This document shows positions 36,605 to 45,004 of a stretch of DNA of 64,000 nt, piece after piece (position 1 is the stretch's first letter; the number at the start of each line of letters is the position of its first letter). Source of the stretch: an uncultured Acetatifactor sp. (GTDB taxonomy: Bacteria > Bacillota > Clostridia > Lachnospirales > Lachnospiraceae); assembly GCA_910586485.1 (NCBI GenBank), contig CAJUIA010000008.1:1-64000 (forward strand), read 5' to 3'. A program made the translations under genes and the position numbers. The notes beneath the pieces are model-generated. The model was not told where the DNA came from. It ran no database searches and worked only from the letters and a program-made list of their open reading frames with translations.

Positions 36605-36714
36605 GGCTGTAAAATGCGCAGCCTAAGAAAATCTATGTTTCGCCTCGAAGAACGCAAAATCAGCGTTCTTCATGGAATTTTGGTTCTATGGGACTGGTTG
36701 GAAGAGAGGGGAAA
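36605..36714 (+). promoter_or_regulatory. Two hairpins between hub and spike genes
   Basis: GGCTG/CAGCC (36605-36609 with 36619-36623) and a perfect 9-bp GAAGAACGC/GCGTTCTTC (36647-36655 with 36663-36671, 7-nt loop). Neither has a T-run, so they are not obvious terminators. Processing or attenuation that sets hub:spike stoichiometry is a possibility. Confidence 0.4.
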
Positions 36715-37512
36715 ATGATTTTTGATTATTGGGACGAAAAGGAGACCTGCAGGGAGGGAATGCAGCCCACTTACGACGTTTGGGGTACGGTTTTGGCTGC
36801 CTCGGAGAATACGTCTAAGGGCAGTGTGCGGGTGCAGGTGAAGAATATGCGGGACCATATGGATACCTTTGACGATGTTCCTGTGTTGACCTGCTATGGC
36901 GGCAGCGGTTACGGAGCATTTTTTCTGCCGGAGGAAGGGGATGTGGTGCGGCTGACCTTTTTGGGCGGAGATTTCCGACATCCCGTAGTTACCGGCTGCC
37001 GCTTTCCGGAGAGCAGTCAGTTTGTGAAGGAGGTCTTTGACGATCAGAATTTAAAAAAGGAATGGAAGCTGAAAAGCGGAAGCCGGATTGCTTTTTCGGG
37101 GGAAAAGGGGAAAGAAAGGATCGAGATTTCCGGGCCGGAAAAGCTGGAATGGGTATTGGATGAGGAAGCCGGGCAGATCGTTTATGGAAATAAAGATAAA
37201 GAAAAAAAGAATCGAGTGCTTTTGGACGGCGGGGCAGGTAAGGCGCTGGTCACATCAGAGCAGAGTATCCGTCTGGAATGCGGTGAGAGCAGCCTGGAGC
37301 TGAAAAAGGACGGGACCGTGGTTTTGCAGTGTAAGCAGCTTACCCTGGAGGCGGCAAAGGTGGAGATTAAGGGAAAGTCTTCCGTCCAGATCAAAGGGCA
37401 GGAGCTTGGGCTGGCGGGATCCGGCAACGTAACCCTGTCGGGAAAAGGGCAGACAAAAGTTGAGAGTAAGGGGCCGTTGAAGCTGTCGGGAGCAATGATT
37501 CACCTTAATTAA
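36715..37512 (+). CDS. Spike protein (gp5/VgrG C-terminal, OB-fold plus beta-helix)
   Basis: 265 residues from ATG 36715 with GAGAGGGG upstream; an ATG at 36688 is possible. The OB-fold (~15-105) is typical of phage baseplate V proteins: GTVLAASENTSKGSVRVQV, GAFFLPEEGDVVRLTFLGGD and PVVTGCRF. After it come short beta-repeats rich in Lys/Gly (KDGTVVLQCKQLTLEAAKVE; KGKSSVQIKGQELGLAGSGN) that would wind into a trimeric beta-helix needle. The PAAR-like protein at 30785 would cap it. Confidence 0.9.
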   Translation: MIFDYWDEKETCREGMQPTYDVWGTVLAASENTSKGSVRVQVKNMRDHMDTFDDVPVLTCYGGSGYGAFFLPEEGDVVRLTFLGGDFRHPVVTGCRFPESSQFVKEVFDDQNLKKEWKLKSGSRIAFSGEKGKERIEISGPEKLEWVLDEEAGQIVYGNKDKEKKNRVLLDGGAGKALVTSEQSIRLECGESSLELKKDGTVVLQCKQLTLEAAKVEIKGKSSVQIKGQELGLAGSGNVTLSGKGQTKVESKGPLKLSGAMIHLN

Positions 37513-37528
37513 GCGGGGAGGCAGGATA

Positions 37529-37900
37529 ATGGAGACAGGCTGGGGATTTCCTTTTTCGATTTCACAGAGCCACGGAAGGGTGGAAACCAGCGGGATGAAG
37601 GAAAATATCAGGCAGTCCGTGGAGATTATATTGCGGACGGAGCCGGGGGAGCGGCTGCTGCACCCCACGTTTGGAACAAAGCTGCATCAGTTCCTTTTTG
37701 AGGCCATGGACAGCCAGACGGAAGAAATGATCAGACGAGAGGTCCGGCATTCCCTGTATATGTGGGAAAAGCGGATCCAGGACATAGAAGTGGATACCGA
37801 CAGGGGGCAGTCCGGCCAGGGAGAACTGCGGGTGACGGTAAAATACCGTATTGCAGAGCTGGGAGAAGGGGACAGGGTGGAGCTGACGCTGATTTCTTAG
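37529..37900 (+). CDS. Baseplate wedge protein gp25-like
   Basis: 123 residues with the gp25/IraD lysozyme-like fold signature: SVEIILRTEPGERLLHPTFG followed by LHQFLFEAMDSQTEEMI and RIQDIEVD. gp25 is the most conserved wedge protein of T4-type baseplates and couples the baseplate to sheath assembly. AGCGGGGAGG precedes the ATG. It is followed by a purine-rich tandem-repeat spacer before the next baseplate gene. Confidence 0.93.
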   Translation: METGWGFPFSISQSHGRVETSGMKENIRQSVEIILRTEPGERLLHPTFGTKLHQFLFEAMDSQTEEMIRREVRHSLYMWEKRIQDIEVDTDRGQSGQGELRVTVKYRIAELGEGDRVELTLIS

Positions 37901-37929
37901 AGGGATGGAAGAAGCCGGCCGGAGAAAGG

Positions 37930-38048
37930 GCAGAGAAAGCAGAAGAGCAGAGAAAGCAGAAGAGCAGGGAAAGCAGAAGAGCAGGGAAAGCAGAAGAACA
38001 AGAGAAACGGAAGATCAAGAGAAACGGAAGATCAGGGAGAACGGAAGG
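37930..38048 (+). repeat. 17-bp tandem repeats between gp25 and baseplate genes
   Basis: Four copies of GCAG(A/G)GAAAGCAGAAGA (37930-37997), then two copies of AAGAGAAACGGAAGATC (38000-38033) and a partial third. The tract is purine-only or nearly so and lies directly before the ribosome site of the next gene. Because 17 is not a multiple of 3, copy-number change would shift any reading frame through it. It would also change the length of the untranslated spacer. Confidence 0.85.
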
Positions 38049-38058
38049 CGGAGAGAAA

Positions 38059-40122
38059 ATGAAGGCAGAGCAGCGTGAAATCTGGAAAGTCCGGGTGAAA
38101 AAGCTGGCGCTTTCTTACAATACGGGCTGGGAGTATCTGCCGGAAAGCGATGAGGCAGGAAGCATTCTTACAGATATTTTCCTGGATATGGAGCTGGAAA
38201 ACAAAAGACGCCTGGGACGAATCTGGGAAAAGCAGGAGCAGGAGTTCTTGAAAATTGTGCCGCGGTGTGAGGAAGAGCCGAGAAGACTGGAGACGGCTTT
38301 GTCCGTCAGAGCAGGGGAGAGCGGCGACGGGCAATGGCTTGCCTCCGATACCCGTGCATACACTGTGACGGATCAGGGGACGCTGATCGGATTTCGCACG
38401 GTGTCTCCCCTGCGGCTTACGGCTGCAAGGCTTAGCTGGATTATCCGCCGCAGTGGGCTGTGGGCGTGGCTGTGTTACGAAGACGAGGATGACTTCCCCG
38501 TGGGCTTTTCGGCTTCGCCGGACAGGATGCTGGCACACCCGGTTTTCCGATGGCACTTTTTGAGAGCATGGGACGGTCACGACAGCTTTTCCTTTTTGGC
38601 GGAATTCAGGGAAGCGGCGGATGTAAACTCGGCGCTGCCGGGCAGTTGGTCCGTCAGTGACGGGCGGCATGTATATCCGGCGGTATGGCAGCAGGCAGAC
38701 CAAAATTTAAGTTTAAGAGGTGATTGTCCTGAATTTGCGGCAAATCTGGCGGCAGGGGTCTATGAGCTTAAGCTGGAATTGGCCATGGGGGATGAGCTGT
38801 CTGATCAGTGGCTGAAGGCGTTGACGGGCGGCCTGATCCTAAAGGAGGCGGCAGCAGAGGCAGAGCCGGCGCTTTGCCTGACGGATAACGGGGTCTGCGT
38901 CAGCGGCAGCATCCTGCCCTTTGGAAGAAGCCCCGAAGAAGGCGCCTGTTTTTATCTGGCCTGGGACGGGGCGGCAGGGGGCGGGGAGCTGATCCTGCGG
39001 TTTGAGGAAAGGTATGAGACGGAGGAAAGACTTCCGGAGCCGGAAGCAAAGGAATACAGGAAGCTGTACAAAAAATATCCCTGGCTGAAAAGGACAGAGC
39101 AGATCGGGGAATGGCAGGCGGAGGAAACCTGTTGGGAATATTTTAACGGAAGGGCCTGGCATCCCCTGCCGGACAGTGAAGCCTGGAAAACAGGATGCCG
39201 CCCGGAAGAGCCGGGGGAAAGGCAGTATTGCTTTTCCGTTCCCGAAGATATGGCGCCCTGCTTTGTGGAAGGAGAGGAACATTTATACCTGCGACTGCGG
39301 ATCAACAGGGTCCAGGACGCTTATGCTCCCTATTACCGCAAGCGGATTCCTGTACTGGAAGGGATCCTTCTGCGGACGAAAGCGCGTAAATTCACGGGGG
39401 AGGGGCTGGATATGCCAAAGGCCTGCGAGGCCGCGGCAAGAAAGGTGTATTTTGGTTTTGACCGGGAGGTAAGCCCGGATCATTGCTGGTATATGGACCG
39501 GAGCAGCGGCAGGTTTGCGGCGGAGCAGATTTTGGGGTTTGGCGAATGCTACGGAAAGAAGGCCTTTTGGGTGGAGGTGCCGTTCATGGACGGGGAGCTG
39601 GAGGCATTTCTGCCTAATTATGTGGGATTAAGGCAGGAAGCGGGGGAAAAGGATGAGGCGGATCCCCAGCAGATTCCGGAGAAGACCTTAGTTTACCTGG
39701 AGACGGAAGGGATGGGAGTACTCAACGGCGTAACCGTTAGTGGTGCCAGATATGATAAGGCGGGGGCACCTGTCAGGGATAAATGGGCCGCGGCGGAGAA
39801 TTTTTATTCTCATTTCGGAAGGATGCTGACCGTGGCGGATATGGAGCTTCTGATACAGGAAAGGTATCCTTATTACAGGGTGGCGGACTGCACCTTTGAT
39901 TCTGGGGCGCCGGAGCTTTTGGTAAAGCTCGAAAAAGACTTCAGGGATGCAGAAGGGGCTTGTGAGGAAGCAGAGGAAGACAGGCTGCCGGAGCTTGGCG
40001 GCTGGCTGAAGGGGGTGCTTAGACAGCGGGGGGCCCTTTGGCTGGAGGGGGCCGGCGTCAGGTGTATTTTGGCGGAACGGGAGGCTGGACATGGGAGATA
40101 TGGAACCGATCACGCTGGATGA
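38059..40122 (+). CDS. Large baseplate protein (Afp11/Pvc11-like)
   Basis: 687 residues from ATG 38059 (GGCGGAGAG upstream); the frame is open upstream through the 17-bp repeats to 37762, but that region overlaps gp25 and has no ribosome site. N-terminal helical region (AGSILTDIFLDMELENKRR) as in baseplate wedge proteins, a central beta-rich region, and a C-terminal segment MLTVADMELLIQERYPYYRV that recalls baseplate-J-type proteins. I infer the Afp11 role from size, position after gp25 and the pairing with a gene that clearly is baseplate-J-type. It overlaps that gene by 32 nt. Confidence 0.65.
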   Translation: MKAEQREIWKVRVKKLALSYNTGWEYLPESDEAGSILTDIFLDMELENKRRLGRIWEKQEQEFLKIVPRCEEEPRRLETALSVRAGESGDGQWLASDTRAYTVTDQGTLIGFRTVSPLRLTAARLSWIIRRSGLWAWLCYEDEDDFPVGFSASPDRMLAHPVFRWHFLRAWDGHDSFSFLAEFREAADVNSALPGSWSVSDGRHVYPAVWQQADQNLSLRGDCPEFAANLAAGVYELKLELAMGDELSDQWLKALTGGLILKEAAAEAEPALCLTDNGVCVSGSILPFGRSPEEGACFYLAWDGAAGGGELILRFEERYETEERLPEPEAKEYRKLYKKYPWLKRTEQIGEWQAEETCWEYFNGRAWHPLPDSEAWKTGCRPEEPGERQYCFSVPEDMAPCFVEGEEHLYLRLRINRVQDAYAPYYRKRIPVLEGILLRTKARKFTGEGLDMPKACEAAARKVYFGFDREVSPDHCWYMDRSSGRFAAEQILGFGECYGKKAFWVEVPFMDGELEAFLPNYVGLRQEAGEKDEADPQQIPEKTLVYLETEGMGVLNGVTVSGARYDKAGAPVRDKWAAAENFYSHFGRMLTVADMELLIQERYPYYRVADCTFDSGAPELLVKLEKDFRDAEGACEEAEEDRLPELGGWLKGVLRQRGALWLEGAGVRCILAEREAGHGRYGTDHAG

Positions 40123-41812
40123 CAGCAGCTATGACGTAATATGGGAAAGAGCACTTGCAGGCTTGAAGGGCCGCGGGGACTGGTGGAGCCACAGAGAGAT
40201 TTCCGATCCAGGTATTACATTGATGGAAATGTGGGCAGTCCTTTGCGATATGCAGAGCTTTTATCTGGATCAGATTCAGGAGAGCCATTACAGGGGATAT
40301 TTGAAGCTGCTGGGGATGCGGCCGGACAATGGCAGCTGTGCCGTGGTGTGGGTCCGGTTTCAGGATGTAAGGCAGGACTGCATACTTCCGGCCGGCGTCA
40401 GAGTATTGGCGGATACCATGGTATTTGAGACCACGGAGGATGCGGAGCTGACGGCCAACCGGATCTGCGGCTTTTTTGGGGGAGACGGCTGCCGGGTATG
40501 GGACATGCTTCTTGCCCGCAAGGGGCGGCTTGAACTGAAAAAGGGGGAGGTGCTGTTTTCCTTTTTATTAAAGCGGCCCTTAAAGGCCGGGCATAAGCTT
40601 TCCTTTTTTGTGCTGTTGGATGAAACCGGGCAGCGCAATCCGCCGGGGCCGGATTTTCTCCCGCCGGTGCGTCTTGGATGGGAGTACCGGACGGAGAAAG
40701 GATGGCGGGAGGCGAGCGTCCTGCGGGATGATACGCTGGGTCTGCTTTACAGCGGCTGTGTGTGCCTGCTGACAGACGCACCGATGATGGACAGGGAGGG
40801 GAAGGGCTATGAGATAAGGTGCCGGATGCTGGAGGGCGCGTATGATGAAATGCCGGTGCTTTATCAAGTCAGTCTGAATGCGGTACAGGTAATGCAGAGA
40901 GACACCTGCTGCTGTCAGGAATACGGGGTGTTTTCCCGGTCCTGTCCAAGGGTGGAGCTGCAAAGCTGTCTGGGGAAGACCGGACTGGTCAGGGTATTTG
41001 CCAGGCAGGGAAAAGAGCTGTGGAGGGAGATTACCGGGGATTGCGGGATCGGGCCGCCCATCCGTCCGGGAAGGCAGAAGCGGTATGTATATTACAGGGG
41101 TGAGGCCGAAGTAAAGTTCGTATGCTGCAGGGAGGGCTTTGAAGAAGAATACGGCCCGTGTCCGGTTACCGGTGTCAGCGGACAGCGAATTCCGCTTCCC
41201 TGGAAAAATATTCTGCGGGATTCGGTGGAGCTGATGCTGCCCTTTGGGGAAGAGGGGCTGTATCGGGATTATAAAAGGGTGGACCCGGAGGAAGTGCGGC
41301 TGGAAAACGCCTGGCACTGGCGGGACGGGGAGGACTGCATCGTGCTGGGAGACGGCAGGCATGGCGGTATTCCGCCCGCTTCGGGAAAAGGGCTTTTGCT
41401 GACAAGTCTGGTCCTTTTTCAGGGGGAAAGGGGAAATGTGTCCATCGGCAGAATCCGGTGCCTGGAGAGGCCGGAGCTGTTTTCCGGAATCACCTGCAGC
41501 AATCCCCTGGCGGGAAAGGGCGGCAGAGCGCGCCTGGAGCCTTCGGCGCAGTTTGCACAGGCGGCGGATGAGCTGAAACGGCTGAAGCGGATTGTTACAT
41601 GCGAGGACGCGGAAAAGCTGGCCGGGGAGGTCCCCGGACTTTTGGTGAAGAGTGCAAAGGCAAGGTGGCAGGAAGGAATGCTGGTAGTAACGATCAAACC
41701 AAAGCCCACGCTGGAAAACGAGTATTGCAGGCAGCAGTACAGGCTCATGGCCGAAGGATACCTGGAGCAGTACCGTCCTGCAGGAATGGGGCTTAGGGTA
41801 GAATGTCTTTAG
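40091..41812 (+). CDS. Baseplate assembly protein (Afp12/baseplate-J type)
   Basis: 573 residues. The N-terminus has the family hallmark ISDPGITLMEMWAVLCDMQSF with the following YRGYLKLLGMRPDN and LPAGVRV. A central variable region is followed by the C-terminal ITCSNPLAGKGGRARL-type loop and RLKRIVTCEDAEKLAGEVPG. Wedge proteins of this kind surround the hub and trigger sheath contraction. The GGAGGCTGGAC before the ATG lies inside the previous gene, so translation is probably coupled. Confidence 0.85.
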   Translation: MGDMEPITLDDSSYDVIWERALAGLKGRGDWWSHREISDPGITLMEMWAVLCDMQSFYLDQIQESHYRGYLKLLGMRPDNGSCAVVWVRFQDVRQDCILPAGVRVLADTMVFETTEDAELTANRICGFFGGDGCRVWDMLLARKGRLELKKGEVLFSFLLKRPLKAGHKLSFFVLLDETGQRNPPGPDFLPPVRLGWEYRTEKGWREASVLRDDTLGLLYSGCVCLLTDAPMMDREGKGYEIRCRMLEGAYDEMPVLYQVSLNAVQVMQRDTCCCQEYGVFSRSCPRVELQSCLGKTGLVRVFARQGKELWREITGDCGIGPPIRPGRQKRYVYYRGEAEVKFVCCREGFEEEYGPCPVTGVSGQRIPLPWKNILRDSVELMLPFGEEGLYRDYKRVDPEEVRLENAWHWRDGEDCIVLGDGRHGGIPPASGKGLLLTSLVLFQGERGNVSIGRIRCLERPELFSGITCSNPLAGKGGRARLEPSAQFAQAADELKRLKRIVTCEDAEKLAGEVPGLLVKSAKARWQEGMLVVTIKPKPTLENEYCRQQYRLMAEGYLEQYRPAGMGLRVECL

Positions 41813-41832
41813 ACAGTTTGGAGGGTAGTGTA

Positions 41833-42837
41833 ATGAATCAGTGTCTTTCCGGAAAGTATCTGCATTGGTGCGGTGTATATGAAGGGCTGCTTTGCGGAAA
41901 AGACGGAGAGCTGTACCTGAAGGGACGGGAAGGGCAGGGATATTTTGTCAGCTGTATTTATGACAGCGGGGAAAAGGGAACGCAGTGGGACCGTCTAGTG
42001 CTGGATATTGATAAAAATGCGGCCATAGAGTCCTTTGTCTGGGTGTTTGAGGAAAGGGAGGAAGGAGAGCGGCTTGACAGAAAGGGCACCGTGAAGGAGC
42101 GGTATGAAATGATAAGTGTCCGCGCGCAGTACCGCTCCAATTACCGTGAAATGCTGCTGTATGGAAAGGAAAAGGGCTGCGGCCGGTATGCCAGGCTGGC
42201 TCTGGGGATTTATCCGGGGGGATGGAGCGGGAACAGGACCTTCAGAGGATACTCCCTGTCCTTTCCCAGGGAAAGTTTTACCAGGTATCTGCCGGAGATT
42301 TATCGGGGAAACGAAGCGCTTGCGCGTTTTCTGGCGGTACAGCAGAGCATTTATCTGGAGCTGGAAAAGGAGATCGACACGCTGGGAGAGAAGCTGGATC
42401 CTGTAAACTGCGGGAAAAGGCAGGCGGAAATACTGGCAGGCTGGATGGGCTGGGGAGAGCTGGTTCCCCTTCTGGATGAGGAAACCTTAAGGCAGCTTTT
42501 GGAGACGGGCCTTTTTCTGAACGCCAGAAAAGGGACCTGCGCTTATTACACCCGTCTTACGGAAATTCTGACAGGGGAGCAGGCATTTCTCGTGGAAGAG
42601 ACGGAAAAACGCAGAGCCACGGTCCTGGTGGAGAAAAGACCAGGAAACGGCAAAGAAAAGCGTTTGGACTGGATGCGCAGGAATGTTCCCATCGGTATGG
42701 ATGTCCGCTTTGTGATTCTTGACAGGACAGACAGGCTGGACGGCCTTTTCTTTCTGGACAGGAACGCCGCTTTGGCGGAATATGAATCGGAGCTGGTGCC
42801 GGGGGGAGTGAATATAGACGGCTTGGTGTTGCTGTGA
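41833..42837 (+). CDS. gpI-like phage tail protein of the baseplate
   Basis: 334 residues from ATG 41833 (GGAGGG upstream); an ATG at 41803 overlaps the previous gene. The first ~145 residues are a beta-rich domain. Residues ~155-260 match the P2 gpI/tail-protein domain: FTRYLPEIYRGNEALARFLAV, LEKEIDTLGEKLDPVN, ILAGWMGWGE and ARKGTCAYYTRLTEILTG. gpI proteins connect baseplate to fibres in P2-type tails. No recognisable fibre gene follows, so this may be the outermost baseplate component. Confidence 0.85.
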   Translation: MNQCLSGKYLHWCGVYEGLLCGKDGELYLKGREGQGYFVSCIYDSGEKGTQWDRLVLDIDKNAAIESFVWVFEEREEGERLDRKGTVKERYEMISVRAQYRSNYREMLLYGKEKGCGRYARLALGIYPGGWSGNRTFRGYSLSFPRESFTRYLPEIYRGNEALARFLAVQQSIYLELEKEIDTLGEKLDPVNCGKRQAEILAGWMGWGELVPLLDEETLRQLLETGLFLNARKGTCAYYTRLTEILTGEQAFLVEETEKRRATVLVEKRPGNGKEKRLDWMRRNVPIGMDVRFVILDRTDRLDGLFFLDRNAALAEYESELVPGGVNIDGLVLL

Positions 42838-42865
42838 AAGGCAAAAGGATACGGAGGTGGTTTCT

Positions 42866-44800
42866 GTGCGGGAGGGTTACGGCTCCATAGAGGAACAGGC
42901 TCAGGATTTTATCCGTGTGTTCCTTAAGCTGCAGCAGGCGGGGGAGGAAGAAAAGGAAGCGTTTATTCAGGAGAAGGGGCGGATTGGGGAGCGGGAGGCT
43001 TTGACCCGTATTTTTCTTCCGGCAGTTTATCTGCGGGAGAGATACGCCCTGACGGAGACGGAATACTGGCTGGTCATGCTTGCCTTTTGTTTAGAGGTGG
43101 AGGGAGGGCTTTGCCTGGATTTCGCTAAGAAGAGCCGGGGCAGGCAGCCGGATCTGCAGTATGGGCTTCATCTGCTTTCCTCCGTGCTGCCGGTGGATTT
43201 TGCACTGATCGGAGAGCTTTGCAAAGGAGAAAGCGCGCTGGGCGAGATCCTGCGGCTTCCGGAAGCGGGGCAGACCGGCCTGCTTTCTGCACCCCTGGCT
43301 CTGCAGGCCGGGGCCTTCCGCTTTCTGCTGGACGGGATTCCGCCGGAAGAAGAACTATTTAGGTGCTTTCTGCCGGATGAGGCGGTGCTGCCGGGAGGCG
43401 GGCAGGTGCTGGCCCTTCACCAAAAGGAATATAACAGGCTGTGCATCTGTTTTTCCATGGCAGAGCCCGTCAGGCTCCTGCTGCACGGAGACCGGGGCAC
43501 AGGAAAACATACGCTCATTAAGCGGGCCTGCAGGGAGACGGGGAGCATTGCCGTTTTTGTAAAGATCGGAAGACTTTTAAAGGAAGAGGCGGCTGAAAGG
43601 CGGAGGATGATGCAGACGCTTCGCCTGACCTGCCGGCTGTTTTGGCCGGTACTGGTTTTGGAGCTTGCGGGTACGGCGGATGCCGGTCCTGCGGATGCCG
43701 GTTCCCCGGTAGAATTGTTTTTAAATGAGGATTTTCCGCAATGCCGGACCGTTTTTTTAACGGAGAGCAGGGGGGAGGCGGAAGGAGCAGGGGGGCTTTG
43801 CACTGTGCGGATGGATTTGCGGCAGGATTTATCGGCGGAAGAGGTCCGGCTTGTGCTGGACAGCCGGATCAGGGCCGGAGAGCGCAGAAGCTGGCAGGAT
43901 GAGCTGTTGGGGCGCTGCCGTTTTAACATAGGGGAGCTGGAGCAAAAGCGGAAGGCAGTGGAGCTTCTTGCAGGAGAAGCAGGCCTGACCCTGGGGGAGA
44001 AGGCGCCCTGGGAGGCAGGATTAAAAGAACACAGCATGAATTCCGGAATGGGTAAGATTTTGGAGAGCAGGTATACCTTAAAGGAGATCGTGCTGCCCAA
44101 AGAATGCAGAAAGCAGCTGGAGACGGTTATGAGACTGGCAAAAAGATGGGGCGGAGAGCATGGATTACACCTGTTATTTCATGGCAGCTCCGGTACGGGA
44201 AAGACCATGGCGGCCTCCGCCCTGGCCGGCGAGCTGGGGATCCCCGTTTTTAAGGTGGATTTGTCGCAGGTGTTTGACAAATACATCGGAGAGACGGAAA
44301 AGCATCTGGAGGAGATTTTTCGGGTGGCAAAGCGGGGCAGGTGCCTGCTGTTTTTTGACGAGGCCGACGCTTTATTTGGAAAGCGTACAGGTATTCAGGA
44401 TGCCCATGACAGGTATGCAAATGTATCCACAGCTTACCTGCTTCAGCGGATCGAAGAATATGAGGGGATTGTGATTCTGGCTACGAATCTGCTGGATCAT
44501 TTTGATGATGCCTTTGTTCGGAGAATCCGGTTTGTGATTCGTTTTCGAAATCTGGACAGGGAGGACAGGGAGCGGATGTGGGAAAAGGCTTTTGAGGGCG
44601 GGCCGCCTTTGGCGAAGGATGTTTCTGTGGCAGAGCTTGCCCAGGCGGCGGAGCTGAGCCCGGCCAGGATCAGGGCAGCAGCCCAGGTGGCGGGACTGCT
44701 GGCAGGATGCAGAGAAAGTAAAAGCATCACCAGGGAGCATATCAAAGAAGCACTGGAGCTGGAGGCCGGGAAGGATGAAACGGCGGTGCGGGGGCTTTGA
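42866..44800 (+). CDS. eCIS AAA+ ATPase (Afp15-like)
   Basis: 644 residues from a GTG at 42866 with GGAGGTGG upstream. The N-terminal ~190 residues are helical. A first P-loop-like motif at ~207-215 (GDRGTGKH) has His where Walker A needs Ser/Thr, and its Walker B (VLVLELAG) lacks acidic residues, so domain 1 is probably inactive. The C-terminal AAA domain (~400-640) is intact: Walker A GSSGTGKT, pore-type VDLSQVFDKYIGETEKHL, Walker B CLLFFDEADALFG, sensor ILATNLLDHFDDAF. Such ATPases are signature eCIS genes, needed for assembly or cargo loading. It is the last structural gene of the operon. Confidence 0.9.
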   Translation: MREGYGSIEEQAQDFIRVFLKLQQAGEEEKEAFIQEKGRIGEREALTRIFLPAVYLRERYALTETEYWLVMLAFCLEVEGGLCLDFAKKSRGRQPDLQYGLHLLSSVLPVDFALIGELCKGESALGEILRLPEAGQTGLLSAPLALQAGAFRFLLDGIPPEEELFRCFLPDEAVLPGGGQVLALHQKEYNRLCICFSMAEPVRLLLHGDRGTGKHTLIKRACRETGSIAVFVKIGRLLKEEAAERRRMMQTLRLTCRLFWPVLVLELAGTADAGPADAGSPVELFLNEDFPQCRTVFLTESRGEAEGAGGLCTVRMDLRQDLSAEEVRLVLDSRIRAGERRSWQDELLGRCRFNIGELEQKRKAVELLAGEAGLTLGEKAPWEAGLKEHSMNSGMGKILESRYTLKEIVLPKECRKQLETVMRLAKRWGGEHGLHLLFHGSSGTGKTMAASALAGELGIPVFKVDLSQVFDKYIGETEKHLEEIFRVAKRGRCLLFFDEADALFGKRTGIQDAHDRYANVSTAYLLQRIEEYEGIVILATNLLDHFDDAFVRRIRFVIRFRNLDREDRERMWEKAFEGGPPLAKDVSVAELAQAAELSPARIRAAAQVAGLLAGCRESKSITREHIKEALELEAGKDETAVRGL

Positions 44801-44857
44801 GGCGGAGCGGCGGGGTCAGCCTGCGGCGGACGGCGGCTTGCGGTCAGTGAGAAATCA

Positions 44858-44885
44858 TTGACTATTGGGGAGATCATGTTATGAT
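44858..44885 (+). promoter_or_regulatory. Candidate promoter of the effector-immunity pair
   Basis: TTGACT (44858-44863), 16-bp spacer, TATGAT (44880-44885). A GTTATGTC/GACATAAAC hairpin follows. It would let the effector and immunity genes be expressed independently of the structural operon. Confidence 0.45.
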
Positions 44886-45004
44886 GAAGAAGACAGATAC
44901 CTCAGGGTAATACCGCAGGCAGAATTTCCGTTATGTCTTGTGAAATAAGGTGACATAAACGAAACAGGCGTATATTGCCGCAGCTGCGGCGGAAAGGAAG
45001 GAGT

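Noticed and set aside
37762..38058. N-terminal extension of the large baseplate protein through the tandem repeats
   Set aside because: The frame is open but overlaps gp25 and has no ribosome site; ATG 38059 has one and starts a family-like N-terminus.
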